Notes: generated by a model from the sequence alone, not told the origin. DNA of 64,000 nt from Allopontixanthobacter confluentis (GCF_009827615.1 NZ_WTYU01000001.1:1075001-1139000), one strand, 5' to 3'; counted from the first letter of the stretch, positions 28,390-38,564 are shown. Numbers and translations are program-made.

Positions 28390-31300
28390 CAGTAATTCTT
28401 CTTGTAACGCACATTGACATTGGTGCCCACGGCGCCCCCTGCCTGGCTGAGGACTGATAGTGCAGGCGTCAGGCTGATTTCAAGCTGCGTTGCGGTAAAG
28501 CCGCGCGCATCTGTGATGACTTCCAGATAAATATCGTCCGTAATATATTTGCCTGCCGCCAGTGCTGTGCCCTGGCCCGTGGTGTCGTCCGGCCCGACAA
28601 TCCGCAGCCGGTCGAACCCGGTTGCCGAGCGTAATTTGCCAAGCGGGTTCAAGCCGCCGCCTGTTCCGCGCAGCGAATTGAGCGATGCAGCCAGTTGCAC
28701 CGCCTGAATTGCGGAAAGATTGCCAACCGAATTTCCGAACAGAATGCGCGACATGATTTCGTCCTGCGGCAAGCCTGGCGTGCTGGAAAATGCGATCTGC
28801 GGATTGTATGCCTGACCGCTGACATTGACGTTGACCGTTATGTCTTCGATCTCTTCGGTTGCCACCAGTGTGATTGTCGGATTGAGCGTCCTTCCGCCGG
28901 TGAAACCGACCCGGCCTTCCGTCAGTTCGAATGACTTGCCTGCAAAGCCCAATGTCCCGCGGATCAGATTGACGCTGCCCGACATGCGCGGCTCTGCACT
29001 GGTGCCCGAGACTTTGAGGTCAGAACTCCATTCGCTTTCCAGCCCCATCCCCGAAACATACAGCTTCTCAGGCGCGACAAGATCTATGTCGAGACGCACC
29101 AGATCCAGCAGCCCGCCCGATAGCCCAGCAGGCTCGTCGCCTGTCACACGCGGCCTGCCGCGCGGCGGCTTGAAGCGCACACCGGTGAGTTCAGGCACTG
29201 CGGCTGAACCCTGGCGGATAAGCTGATAACGGGTTTCGGGAAGCAATATCCTGCCTGCCAGAAGTGCGGTCTGCCCCGCCTGCTTGGTAAATGCCAGCGT
29301 GCCTGTTGCCGTCGCGCCGAGCGCTTCGCTCCGGGCGAGGCGCGCGTTTTCCAGCCTGACCTGCACATCCATCGGGTAGCCGCTATCGGCAGCAAGACTG
29401 ACATATCCCGCAGCAGAAACCTTGCCATCGCCAGCCACGGCATCCAGCTGTTCAATTTCCAGCCTGTCGCCGGTAAATCTGCCACGAACGGCCATGTTGG
29501 TGAGGCGGGTGCCGTATGTCTGGTTTTCATACGTCAGATTGTTCGCCCGAATGATACCAGCCAGCGATGGCCGCGAAACACGGCCGCTGAAATCTGCAGC
29601 CACACCCAATGCACCGGACAGCCGCTGGTCCGGTTGACCGGCCAGCGAAAACAGCGTGTCTGCCGGGCCATTGTAACGGATGCCGCCACTCAGCGGCGCT
29701 TCCATAAGGCGTGTCATCCACAGACCGCTGCCGGGTGGTAACGGGGTAAGTGCCGCATTCATGCGCCCGATAACCGTGCCGCGCCGCCTGATTACAGCGC
29801 GCGCTGCACCGCCATTTCCCTGCAACTGCCCGACGATATTCACATTGACCGGCTGGCTGACCGATACCGCTGTTGTGCGCGAAAAATTCGTGATCGTCAT
29901 GCGCGCATCGGCGCTGGGGAAGGCACCGTTACCCGCCAGCGCGAAGTCCAGGCTGCCGGTTGCTTTCCCGCCAATGCCAAGGCCCGGTGAAAATGCGTTC
30001 AGAATGGCCAGATCAAGATCATCGAGGCGGCTTTGCAATTTGATACCCTGGCCGTAATTCCCGGCCACGCGAATATTGCCCTGGCCAAAATCGATCCGGG
30101 TAGGCAGCAGCTCATATGTTCCGTTACCCGGAATAATGCGCGCAGGTGACGTAGTTGTGAACGCTACACCGCGGACCTTGCCCTGTAGCGATGCACGCCA
30201 CAATTCTGGCTGCAGATCGGCATTGCCGGCAATGCGGAATGGCACGCCGCTGGTGCCTTCGGCAAGAAATTTGGCATTGCCACGTCCGTCACGGTAATCA
30301 ATCAAAGCCCGCATTGCGTTGATGTTGAGCGAACCATAATCGGTATTGGCCAGTTGCACGTCTGCCACGACTTCAGGCCGGTCATACATAACAATCCGCG
30401 CATCCACGATCGCTGACCCGATCCGCAAATTTGCCGGACCGGGCAGAACCGTATTGCTGGCCCGCAAATTGACCACAGCAGACTGATATTGTCCGGCCGC
30501 GCTTAATCTCACAATGCCGCCAAGTCCGCGCCCATTGGCATCCAGTTGGCCGATAAATGGCCCGGCCGCGCTTTGGCGGACCTGTCCTGACAAGGCGATG
30601 CCAGCAATATCCGCACGGTTGATTGTCAGCGCCAAAGGCCCACGACCGGTGGCCACGGTCACGTCAGCCGTGAAGGCGCCGTAATCTGTCCGCCCGCTGG
30701 CATCGATTCGGTAATTGCCGTTTTCGCCGCGAATGTCCGCGGTCAGGCCGGCAAGGCCGATGCCAAAGCCGGGACTGGCAGCCTTGATTGTGGCGCGAGG
30801 GTTTGAAATTGTGCCTGTCAGCGTCAGGCCAAGCGGACCGTATTGCTGCGAAATGGCGCTCGCAACCAAGTCTATCTGGCCCGATTGGGAATAGCTGCCG
30901 CGGCCATCTGTAATCCGCAACAATGGCGAATTCATCCGCACATTGGCAAAGCGGGCCACACCGTCACTGCCATACCGCACATCCGACGAAGCAGTAAAAT
31001 TGCCGCCGAGATAGGTCTCCAGATTGTCATTCAGCAACTGGGTCGAACGAGTGCGGACCTTGCCCACCAAGGCAAAACCGCCGCCATTTTCAGATGTCAG
31101 ATCAATATCTGTTTCAATGTTGAAGACACCGACGCTTTCGATGCGGTAATTATCGATCTTGCCGTCAATTGCGCCTGTGTAAAGGCCGGTCGATGTATCG
31201 GCGAGGAGGATCAGATTGGCATCAATCCGGTCCGAACGCATCCGCATATTGTCCGACAAGATGCGCGGGCCTTGCACTGCAATATCGCCATCCAGCCGGA

Positions 31301-32639
31301 TATTGGAAAGCGTGCCGCCGGCGACTGTATCCAGCCCCGTGATCCGCGATGCGGTTGCTGAAATGGGGATGAGAATGCTGGATGTATCAATCCGCACGGC
31401 GCCTTTTGCGCGCAGGTTCTCAACCCCCATGTCGTTCATGACAATGCGCGCTGCATTGATGTTATATTCCGCCCGCGGGGATGCAAAGGGGCCGTCCAGC
31501 GTGACCATCGCGCGCAGCCCGCTACCGCGCAGGTTGGGTGCAAGCGCGGAAGGCTTGAGCAGTACGAAAGCAGCTTTGAAATCGTCAAAGCTATTGTCGG
31601 ACAGATCGATCAGGCCATTGGTGACAAGGTTGAAAGCATCACTGAAAATGCGCCCTTCGACCGTCGCCGTGCGTTCGTTCAGCGATGCAGTCAGATCAAG
31701 GTTGGTTTTCTCGCCGAGCAGCGCGGCCGTGGATGGCGGGGCGAAGCGTGCAAGGCCTGCCATACCCTTGAAATTGAACGTCCCGTCGGTGCCGGTCACA
31801 GCGATATCGGCCAGGCTCCTGCCAGCAAGAGCGGCGGTCAGCTGGCCGTTCCATTTGGCCCAGCTTCCCTTGCCCGCAAGCTTCATCTGTAGCGGTTCTG
31901 TCAGCCCGGCCAGCGCGGCAATCACCCCGTCACCCGGCGCATTGAGGTCAAGGTCGAGATCAAACCTGTTGTCCTCAGGAACCGCGTCCAGCTTCAATGC
32001 AAACCGGTCACCGCCAGCGCGGCCCTGCCCCGCTAAGGTTGCGCCGCCCAAATCAACCTTGGCACGGCCGTCGGAAATTTGCACATTGCCTGCCAGCGTT
32101 GCCACGCGGCGTTCGCCGGAAACCGGTGCCTCAGCAATGAACTGGCCAATTTTCATCTCGCCAATATCAATGTCATAATCAGGCAGCAGCGGGTTTTCAC
32201 TTGGCGGCGTATCCAGAAATTCCGGCAGCCGTTCCAGCGTCATGGTTTCGGCGGTGAGCGACCGGATATCAATATGGCTGTTGATGAAGGCGAATGGGCG
32301 CCAGTCTACCGCAACTGCCGGTGACCTTAGAAACACGCCCTTGGTATCCGACACTGTCAGGCCGCGAACTGTCATGTCGCCGTAAATCGAGCCGTCGATC
32401 CCTTCAACGCCGATTTCCATGCCGTTTTCAAATTCCAGCGCCTCGATTTGCTGGATGATGAAATTGCGGCCCGGTTTTGTATTCAGCCCCAGCAGAACGA
32501 GGCCCACCAAAGCAACCAGGCCGAGCAAGGCGAACAGGACAATCTTTGCGATCCTGCGCGGCCAAACCGGGCGATGCGTAACTTCTGAAACCGCTTCAGG
32601 ATCAGCGTTGGCTGCGTCTTCGATATGCTGGTCGGCCAT
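28389..32639 (-). CDS. tamB: TamB-like translocation/assembly module inner-membrane protein
   Basis: Very large (1416 residues) AsmA-like/TamB protein: one N-terminal membrane helix (about residues 29-52), then a long periplasmic stretch of alternating beta-strand sequence that in known members forms a hydrophobic groove spanning the periplasm, then the conserved C-terminal DUF490 domain (ending SQAGGAVGTNVNVRYKKNY). TamB works with TamA in outer-membrane protein insertion and phospholipid transport. It overlaps tamA by one base and is followed by a coupled 53-residue membrane protein. Confidence 0.93.
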   Translation of the reverse strand: MADQHIEDAANADPEAVSEVTHRPVWPRRIAKIVLFALLGLVALVGLVLLGLNTKPGRNFIIQQIEALEFENGMEIGVEGIDGSIYGDMTVRGLTVSDTKGVFLRSPAVAVDWRPFAFINSHIDIRSLTAETMTLERLPEFLDTPPSENPLLPDYDIDIGEMKIGQFIAEAPVSGERRVATLAGNVQISDGRAKVDLGGATLAGQGRAGGDRFALKLDAVPEDNRFDLDLDLNAPGDGVIAALAGLTEPLQMKLAGKGSWAKWNGQLTAALAGRSLADIAVTGTDGTFNFKGMAGLARFAPPSTAALLGEKTNLDLTASLNERTATVEGRIFSDAFNLVTNGLIDLSDNSFDDFKAAFVLLKPSALAPNLRGSGLRAMVTLDGPFASPRAEYNINAARIVMNDMGVENLRAKGAVRIDTSSILIPISATASRITGLDTVAGGTLSNIRLDGDIAVQGPRILSDNMRMRSDRIDANLILLADTSTGLYTGAIDGKIDNYRIESVGVFNIETDIDLTSENGGGFALVGKVRTRSTQLLNDNLETYLGGNFTASSDVRYGSDGVARFANVRMNSPLLRITDGRGSYSQSGQIDLVASAISQQYGPLGLTLTGTISNPRATIKAASPGFGIGLAGLTADIRGENGNYRIDASGRTDYGAFTADVTVATGRGPLALTINRADIAGIALSGQVRQSAAGPFIGQLDANGRGLGGIVRLSAAGQYQSAVVNLRASNTVLPGPANLRIGSAIVDARIVMYDRPEVVADVQLANTDYGSLNINAMRALIDYRDGRGNAKFLAEGTSGVPFRIAGNADLQPELWRASLQGKVRGVAFTTTSPARIIPGNGTYELLPTRIDFGQGNIRVAGNYGQGIKLQSRLDDLDLAILNAFSPGLGIGGKATGSLDFALAGNGAFPSADARMTITNFSRTTAVSVSQPVNVNIVGQLQGNGGAARAVIRRRGTVIGRMNAALTPLPPGSGLWMTRLMEAPLSGGIRYNGPADTLFSLAGQPDQRLSGALGVAADFSGRVSRPSLAGIIRANNLTYENQTYGTRLTNMAVRGRFTGDRLEIEQLDAVAGDGKVSAAGYVSLAADSGYPMDVQVRLENARLARSEALGATATGTLAFTKQAGQTALLAGRILLPETRYQLIRQGSAAVPELTGVRFKPPRGRPRVTGDEPAGLSGGLLDLVRLDIDLVAPEKLYVSGMGLESEWSSDLKVSGTSAEPRMSGSVNLIRGTLGFAGKSFELTEGRVGFTGGRTLNPTITLVATEEIEDITVNVNVSGQAYNPQIAFSSTPGLPQDEIMSRILFGNSVGNLSAIQAVQLAASLNSLRGTGGGLNPLGKLRSATGFDRLRIVGPDDTTGQGTALAAGKYITDDIYLEVITDARGFTATQLEISLTPALSVLSQAGGAVGTNVNVRYKKNY

Positions 32640-35047
32640 CAGAATGCCTGTCCGATGGAGATGTAGACGTTGATCAGGCTCTCACCTTCTTTGCGGCCGA
32701 TGGGGGTTGCAACATCGAAACGCAGCGGTCCGAAATTGGTATAATAACGCCCGCCGATACCTGCGCCGTAGCGCATATTGGTGAAATCAGGCGTCGAACT
32801 TTGATACACCTGCCCTGCATCGACAAAGGCGACCACCCCGAAATCTCCGAACCGGTAACGGACTTCTGCCGCAACCTCGTTCACGCTCAACCCGCCGATT
32901 GGCCTGATGAGAAACTCGGCATCCTTTTCATCCGGATCAGTGGCATCAAACCGGGGATTGGGTTCGAACACCTGCGGGCCCAGCTGCTGATAGCCAAACC
33001 CGCGAACCGAACCGCCACCGCCAGCATATAAACGGCGCGACGGCGCGATATCTTCGCGGCTAACGCCCTGTATCGAACCCACGCGCACGCGCCCGGCCAA
33101 TACGATGGATTCGCCGGCCTGGTAATATGTCGAAGCGTTGAGCAGCCCGCGGGCATATGGGCTGAAACCGTCTTGCAGCGACCCTTCCGGCTGCACCAGC
33201 AAACTCAGGCGGTAGCCCTTCGTCGGATTGAGCAAATCATTGGATGTGTCGAACCCGATCTGTCCGGTCAGCGCGCCGATGAAATAGGTGCGATCAACCC
33301 GTTCGCCCAAATCAAGATCGAAATCCTCTTCGATCGAGCCGATGATTTCCGCGCCGTAAGCATAGGTCAGCTTCTTTTGCCAGATGGGGGTGGAGACATA
33401 GCTGACCAGACCGCCCAGCCTGCCAGTGAACGCCTCAAACGCGTCATAATCTGAATGCAGTGCGTTAAGCCCGAACTCCACGGTCCGGTCCCGCTGCCCG
33501 GCATTGGAACGGCGGAAACTTACGCCTGCGCCCTGTTCCTGCGTCCCCAAAACCGCCGATGCGGTCAGCGCACCTTCCGGCGGAAACAGGTTCCGGTGGC
33601 TCCAGCTGCCTTCCAGCCTGAAGCCCTGACCTGTGCCAAAGCCTGCACTGCCAGCGATGGTTCGCGGCGCGCCGGCTTCCTGATCGACTGCGATCGTGAC
33701 AAATTCGCTATCTGCATCAGCGGCGTCGCCGGTGCGTTCGGGCGTGACCGATACTGTGCTAAGTAAGCCCGTGGCGATGAGCGCCTGGCGCAGATCATCA
33801 ACCTTGCGGCTGTCATACAGCTCGCCTTTTTTAAACCTTGCCAGCACTTCCACATGATCGGCGCCAAACGCCTGGTTACCAGTGGTGGCAAAACCGCCGA
33901 AGCGCGCCCGCGGTCCGGTTTCAACCGGCAGGGTATAGACACCGTCGGCCGTTTCCTGATCAAGCAGGATGTCACGCTGGCCGACCTTTGCGAAGGGGTA
34001 GCCTTCCTGCGGCAAAGCAATCGCCACCTGCGCTTCTGCGCCCTGAACGCGCGCCGCAACAATCGGTTCGCCAATCTGAAGCGCGAGATTTTCCTGAATC
34101 AAACCTTCCGGTATGGTCGGTTCAGCCTCGACGTTGATTTCGGCAAAGGTAAAGCGTTCGCCGGCTGCCACATCGAGCACCGCCAGCAGCGGCTGGCCGT
34201 TGACTTCCGGTGACCGGTCGATGCGGGTCGTGACCTTGGCATCATACCACCCTTCTGACCGAAGTATCCGCTGCAACAGTGCGCTGTCTTCGGTGACGCG
34301 GGCCGCCAGCATGGCAACGTTGGCCGCTTCGCCATCGGCAGCTTCCAGCGCTGAAAGATCGTCAAACATGCCCGCAATATCGACATCTGACGCCGCGTCT
34401 ACCGTTTCCAGTCCGTTGATCTGCGTGCCATATTTGACGACCAGAATTTCGTCATCGCTCGCATCCTCTGCAAACTTGACCTCTTCGACTTCGAACGATT
34501 CCAATGGCGAAAGCGGCGCCGCCAGCTCGGCATCGCGGATGGGGGCATCGCCAATTTCTTCAACCCGGTCACCGTCCGCCAGTTCGGGCAGGCCAAGTGG
34601 CGCAGCAGCGTCTTCTGCGGGTTCAGCGTTGGCCTGTTCAGAAGCGAATTTTCGTTCAAACTCGGCTATGGATTCCAGTTCACCGCCCAGTTCCGGATCC
34701 TCTTCTGCCAGAACCGGGATGGAGGAATTGAATTCCTCATCCGAAATGATGGGATCGACTGGCGGCAGGTCGGCATCAGCAGGCGGCGGAGGAACCGGCA
34801 CTTCACCAGCCCGCAGTTGATCGTCCTGCTGGGCTTCAACCAGAGGGGCGCTTTCTGGAGGGCCAGCATCCTGTCTGGCTGGTTGGTCCGCAGGGGTCTG
34901 GCTGGCTGAAAACTGGTCGGCTGATGACTGGGCAGCTGCGGACTGGGCTGTCAAAACCAGCGCCAAGGCGCTAGCGTATGAAATATGCAGTGGCGCGAAG
35001 GCACATTTTCGCGTGCGGAAAGTTGCTCTTGAAAACATGCGAACCAC
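32639..35047 (-). CDS. tamA: TamA-like outer-membrane assembly protein (Omp85 family)
   Basis: 802 residues. A signal peptide (ALALVLTAQSAAAQ) is followed by an unusual ~150-residue acidic, Pro/Ala/Glu-rich region (about 40-200), then POTRA-type domains (e.g. TFAEINVEAEPTIPEGLIQENL), and from about residue 465 a 16-strand-type Omp85 barrel with GGSVRGFGYQ, ending in the C-terminal Phe (ISIGQAF). The acidic region explains why it exceeds the ~577 residues of E. coli TamA. The start is GTG 35047, with AAAGG about 6 bases upstream, or ATG 35038. Operon with tamB. Confidence 0.92.
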   Translation of the reverse strand: MVRMFSRATFRTRKCAFAPLHISYASALALVLTAQSAAAQSSADQFSASQTPADQPARQDAGPPESAPLVEAQQDDQLRAGEVPVPPPPADADLPPVDPIISDEEFNSSIPVLAEEDPELGGELESIAEFERKFASEQANAEPAEDAAAPLGLPELADGDRVEEIGDAPIRDAELAAPLSPLESFEVEEVKFAEDASDDEILVVKYGTQINGLETVDAASDVDIAGMFDDLSALEAADGEAANVAMLAARVTEDSALLQRILRSEGWYDAKVTTRIDRSPEVNGQPLLAVLDVAAGERFTFAEINVEAEPTIPEGLIQENLALQIGEPIVAARVQGAEAQVAIALPQEGYPFAKVGQRDILLDQETADGVYTLPVETGPRARFGGFATTGNQAFGADHVEVLARFKKGELYDSRKVDDLRQALIATGLLSTVSVTPERTGDAADADSEFVTIAVDQEAGAPRTIAGSAGFGTGQGFRLEGSWSHRNLFPPEGALTASAVLGTQEQGAGVSFRRSNAGQRDRTVEFGLNALHSDYDAFEAFTGRLGGLVSYVSTPIWQKKLTYAYGAEIIGSIEEDFDLDLGERVDRTYFIGALTGQIGFDTSNDLLNPTKGYRLSLLVQPEGSLQDGFSPYARGLLNASTYYQAGESIVLAGRVRVGSIQGVSREDIAPSRRLYAGGGGSVRGFGYQQLGPQVFEPNPRFDATDPDEKDAEFLIRPIGGLSVNEVAAEVRYRFGDFGVVAFVDAGQVYQSSTPDFTNMRYGAGIGGRYYTNFGPLRFDVATPIGRKEGESLINVYISIGQAF

Positions 35048-35095
35048 AAATGCCTTTGTTCTTGAATATTAAATGTGCCTGAGAGGAAGAATTGT

Positions 35096-36193
35096 TTGAA
35101 TTCCGCGCCATCGCTTGACACGCCCGACATGAACCTGGGGCTTTCCGACGAAGTTGTTGAAGGTATAAAGGAAAAACAGCCCGGTGCAATGGCAGCATCT
35201 CCGCACACTTTGCCGTGGGATGCGTGGAAACAGATTGGCAAGCGCATCTGGGTGATGTCTGGTTTCCACAATCTTTCGCTTCTGGCTGCGGGCACGGCGT
35301 TTTTCGTTTTTCTGGCTATCACACCCTTACTCGCCGCCACGGTGATGACTTATGGTTTGCTCGGCAATGTCGAGACCGTTCAAAACCAGATGAAATCTGT
35401 GGCAGGCTGGATGCCGGCAGAGGCTGCCAGCATGATCGAAACGCAATTGATGGCTGTGGTTACCACCAGCGCCGGTGTAACCGGGCTGACTTTGGCCATA
35501 TCGCTAATATTGGCGATATATGGCGGAATGCGGGCCGCCACTGGCTTGATAGGCGCGCTCAACATCATCAATTCCGAACATGAAAGCCGCAATATATTTT
35601 CTGTTACCTTGCGCGCAGCGGGCCTGACACTGGCGGCAATTCTCATCGCCATGACCGGTCTTGTCAGCGGCGGTGTGGTGGCATGGCTGCAAACCCAGAC
35701 AGCCACGCTGATCGGCCCAATGGCCGAGACTGGATACAAGGTGCTCACCTGGGCAGTCGCCATGGTATTGGGCACCTGTGGTTTTGCCCTGATCATGCGC
35801 TATGGCCCGGACCGGCGCGCTGCCAAATGGCGCTGGCTGTCGCCCGGGTCATTTCTGGCCACTTTCGCCTGGGTCGCGGTATCTTTCGGCTTTTCGCTAT
35901 ATGTTCGCTACGTCAGCGATTATAATGCGACCTATGGGTCTTTATCGGCGGTTGTCGTGTTCCTGATGTGGCTGTTCCTGACCAGCTATGCGATTTTGCT
36001 GGGCGCGCTGCTTAATGCCGAAATAGAACGTCAGACGCTGATCGACACCACTGTGGGCGCGGACCGGCCGATTGGGCAGCGCGGCGCAGTTATGGCTGAC
36101 AGCGCGGTCAGTGTGGCCCCCAACTCAAACCTTCTGGAGAAAAAGCGAGTCCGCCATGCGGCGCGCGCAGCGCGTAACGCATCAAAAACCTGA
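35096..36193 (+). CDS. YihY/BrkB-family inner-membrane protein
   Basis: 365 residues, with about six membrane helices in the core (from LSLLAAGTAFFVFLAITPLLA to LFLTSYAILLGALLNAEIER, the last being the family signature) and a basic C-terminal tail (KKRVRHAARAARNASK). Once called ribonuclease BN in error, the family has no settled function. I chose the TTG at 35096, since AGAGGAAG lies about 6 bases upstream; a GTG at 35075 would read through that ribosome site. It is divergent from tamA, with start codons under 50 bp apart. Confidence 0.82.
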   Translation: MNSAPSLDTPDMNLGLSDEVVEGIKEKQPGAMAASPHTLPWDAWKQIGKRIWVMSGFHNLSLLAAGTAFFVFLAITPLLAATVMTYGLLGNVETVQNQMKSVAGWMPAEAASMIETQLMAVVTTSAGVTGLTLAISLILAIYGGMRAATGLIGALNIINSEHESRNIFSVTLRAAGLTLAAILIAMTGLVSGGVVAWLQTQTATLIGPMAETGYKVLTWAVAMVLGTCGFALIMRYGPDRRAAKWRWLSPGSFLATFAWVAVSFGFSLYVRYVSDYNATYGSLSAVVVFLMWLFLTSYAILLGALLNAEIERQTLIDTTVGADRPIGQRGAVMADSAVSVAPNSNLLEKKRVRHAARAARNASKT

Positions 36194-36299
36194 GCGGCGT
36201 TCCTGCGCCAGAAAAGCCGGGGCGGTCTTTGTAATATTTATCCGTTGGCATGATGCGGCGGGGCCTGTTGGGCGTCACCAGACCCTGACGGCTGACGGA

Positions 36300-37238
36300 T
36301 CAATTGGGTTCGAACACAGACCAGCCCGTGCGCTGCACCAGCCGTTCAAGCGCCAGCGTTCCCAGTTGCGAATTGCCGCGTTCGTTCAGGCCCGGTGACC
36401 ACACGGCGATTGATGCGACATGCGGGACAATTGCCAGAATACCGCCCCCCACGCCAGATTTGCCCGGCAGGCCTACACGAAACGCAAATTCGCCTGATCC
36501 GTCATAATGGCCGCACGTCATCATCAGAGCGAGGATGCGCCTGGCACGGCCCGGGGTCACCACCGACAGGCCCGTATCCGGATTGATGCCGCCTGCCATC
36601 AGGAAGCGGCCCGCCAGGGCAAGCTGGTGGCAATTCATCGACAGCGAACATTGGTTGAAATAAACGCCAAGCGTTTTTTCGACCGGGTGATGTATATTGC
36701 CAAAAGCCCGCATGTAACTGGCAAGCGCCACATTCCGGTTGCCGGTTTCACATTCGCTGCGCGCTACCTGCTCGTCTATCACAATAGTATCATCGCCAGT
36801 CAGCATGCGCATGAAGCGAAGAAATTCGGCAATCACCGCGCTCGGCTCGTGGCTTGCAAGAAGGATGTCCGACACCACGATTGCGCCTGCATTGATGAAG
36901 GGGTTGCGCGGAATGCCCTGCTCCCATTCCAGTTGGACAATCGAATTGAAAGCGCTGCCCGATGGCTCCCGCCCGACCCGTTTCCACAGCCCATCGCCAA
37001 CCGCACCCAGCGCCATTGTCAGGGCAAACACCTTGGTGATGCTCTGGACCGAAAATTGCATCTGCGCGTCACCGGCGACGAAAGATCGACCCTCCATATC
37101 GACAATCGCAATGCCGAAATGGTCTGATGATACCGAGGCAAGATCAGGAATATAGTCGGCAACGCGGCCGCGATCCAAGGCCTGCGCCATTTCCTCGGCA
37201 ATATCCTGGACGACAAGCTCCAGTGGATCGTGTTTCAT
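36300..37238 (-). CDS. glsA: glutaminase
   Basis: 312-residue glutaminase of the serine-dependent beta-lactamase-like fold, hydrolysing glutamine to glutamate and ammonia. The S66-x-x-K69 motif is in [10 protein letters not shown], and the family's [30 protein letters not shown] and [10 protein letters not shown] segments are all present. The ATG at 37238 gives the usual N-terminus; a GTG 19 codons upstream is an alternative. It is monocistronic by position. Roles in acid tolerance or glutamate supply are known for the family. Confidence 0.94.
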   Translation of the reverse strand: MKHDPLELVVQDIAEEMAQALDRGRVADYIPDLASVSSDHFGIAIVDMEGRSFVAGDAQMQFSVQSITKVFALTMALGAVGDGLWKRVGREPSGSAFNSIVQLEWEQGIPRNPFINAGAIVVSDILLASHEPSAVIAEFLRFMRMLTGDDTIVIDEQVARSECETGNRNVALASYMRAFGNIHHPVEKTLGVYFNQCSLSMNCHQLALAGRFLMAGGINPDTGLSVVTPGRARRILALMMTCGHYDGSGEFAFRVGLPGKSGVGGGILAIVPHVASIAVWSPGLNERGNSQLGTLALERLVQRTGWSVFEPN

Positions 37239-37392
37239 CGGCGTGGAGCTTTCAAGTGGCGGGTAAGCTGGTGGAATGAGCGGGGTCGTCGCCACTCATA
37301 GGTGCAAAACCCCGCTTCAACCACAGGTCGATTTCGCCTTCTGCACGCGACCCGCCCGGAACGCCGAAAGCCGTGCGTTCACTGCTTGATAT

Positions 37393-37611
37393 TTATCCGT
37401 CTTGTGCGGGCAAATTAAGTGAGCGGCCCATGGTCCAGTTGGTGTCCATGCGGACTTTGGGATTGGGAGCGCACCAGATTTCACCGGTCGAGGTAATCGC
37501 CGTCACCCAGATCAGATTATGTTCCTGCCCATAGTCGATCACGGCAATCGCATAGCCTGCGCCCTTATCGATAACAGTCACCGGGATAGTCGGGTTAAGC
37601 TGGGTCAACAT
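37393..37611 (-). CDS. conserved hypothetical 72-residue protein
   Basis: Small soluble protein with the sequence features VTVIDKGAGYAIAVIDYG and NLIWVTAITSTGEIWCAPNPKVR, i.e. mostly beta-strand, with no signal peptide or membrane helix. The Trp/Cys/Asn-Pro block looks like a strongly conserved core. I do not recognise a characterised family. ATG start with a GAAAGAA purine run upstream. It lies 27 bp downstream of the 57-residue gene and probably in the same transcript as the YqcI/YcgG-family gene. Confidence 0.6.
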   Translation of the reverse strand: MLTQLNPTIPVTVIDKGAGYAIAVIDYGQEHNLIWVTAITSTGEIWCAPNPKVRMDTNWTMGRSLNLPAQDG

Positions 37612-37638
37612 CGTGCGGGGTTCTTTCAAACAAGTATC

Positions 37639-37812
37639 TTACGTGTTCGGCAATATGTCCGGCAATTCATCGACGGCCATGGTGCCCACTTCAGCCTGCA
37701 GAAGGGTGCTGGAAGAATACTGCCAGCCAGCAATGGTTTCCAGAATTATCATGTAGGCGTCCGGGCTTACTATCAAACCAGGTTGCGCCATGTGGACGAT
37801 AGGCTGCATCAT
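37639..37812 (-). CDS. 57-residue hypothetical protein coupled to the YqcI/YcgG-family gene
   Basis: The ATG overlaps the stop codon of the upstream gene (ATGA), strongly suggesting a real, co-translated product. The protein begins MMQPIVHMAQPGLIVSPDAY and is mostly hydrophobic/polar mixed sequence with an acidic C-terminal half (AVDELPDILPNT). No known domain is seen. It could be a small partner, a specificity subunit or even a substrate of the upstream putative oxygenase; that is speculation from arrangement only. Confidence 0.5.
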   Translation of the reverse strand: MMQPIVHMAQPGLIVSPDAYMIILETIAGWQYSSSTLLQAEVGTMAVDELPDILPNT

Positions 37813-38564
37813 TCTGCCTGCTCGCGCGGATTGCTGAACGGGCATGACCAGTCGTCATCCACCAATCGCCCGCTATACTGTGCCGCAGCGCTCTTTTCGC
37901 CATGCCGCCCGAGCATTGGATTTACGTCACCCGCCAGCTTTCGGTCGCGGTCCATAATGGTGTCCCGCATCCGTTCGTAGCGCTGTTCCTTGCGCAGGTT
38001 TTCAAACTGATCGTGCAGGTTGAAGACCATCACCGGTCGTTCAAAACGGCGGGCAGGACGCGAAGCTGCCGGGTGCAGGCCAACCACGAAATACGCCCGT
38101 CCACCGAAACTCAGAGCGAAATGCGGATCATCAGGATCGCCGCTGACGGCACTGTCGGCACTTTGTCCAAGCCAGCTATCCTTGTCGGACAGCGACTGGA
38201 TGCGGGCCCACATATGCTGTTCGAACACCTGTTCCGACATTGTGCGGGACCGGCGAAAAACGATTGCCAGCGACCGGAGACCAGCGGGATCACTGTCGTA
38301 ATCCTTCGACCATCTCAGCAGTTCGCGGTGAATCGGCAGATCATCCCAGCTGCTGGTCAGATCATGGCAGATCAACGTCTTCAACGTGCCCCGGGCCAAT
38401 GCAGATTTTGCCCCGACGCAAGGGAAATTGCGGTCCTTCACATGCCTTTCAAACGCAGCAGCAAGACGGGCGTCCTCATCGGCGTCTGCAGCAAGCGAAC
38501 CCGGCTGACTGGCAGAGCGACCGGTGGGGCGAACGGAAGCGTGAATGGGATGGTCATCAAACAT
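37809..38564 (-). CDS. YqcI/YcgG-family protein (putative heme-dependent N-oxygenase)
   Basis: 251 residues with the PF08892 hallmarks: NFPCVGAKSALARG near the N-terminus, HFALSFGGRAYFVVGLHP in the middle, RPVMVFNLHDQFENLR, and a late WSCPF. Characterised members (GntA of guanitoxin and DcsA of D-cycloserine biosynthesis) are heme-dependent enzymes that hydroxylate arginine-type nitrogen atoms, so an N-oxygenase role is reasonable. No other biosynthetic gene is adjacent except two tiny genes downstream, the first in an ATGA overlap. The start at 38564 (ATG) is chosen by similarity; its ribosome site is weak. Confidence 0.78.
   Translation of the reverse strand: MFDDHPIHASVRPTGRSASQPGSLAADADEDARLAAAFERHVKDRNFPCVGAKSALARGTLKTLICHDLTSSWDDLPIHRELLRWSKDYDSDPAGLRSLAIVFRRSRTMSEQVFEQHMWARIQSLSDKDSWLGQSADSAVSGDPDDPHFALSFGGRAYFVVGLHPAASRPARRFERPVMVFNLHDQFENLRKEQRYERMRDTIMDRDRKLAGDVNPMLGRHGEKSAAAQYSGRLVDDDWSCPFSNPREQAE

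Noticed and set aside
31216-32178. 320-codon open frame on the plus strand
   Set aside because: Antisense to tamB, Ser/Pro/Arg-rich shadow sequence without any motif; tamB coding on the other strand is unambiguous.
34113-34820. 235-codon Ser-rich open frame on the plus strand
   Set aside because: It is the antisense image of the acidic region of tamA; Ser-rich composition arises from the complement of Glu/Ala codons.
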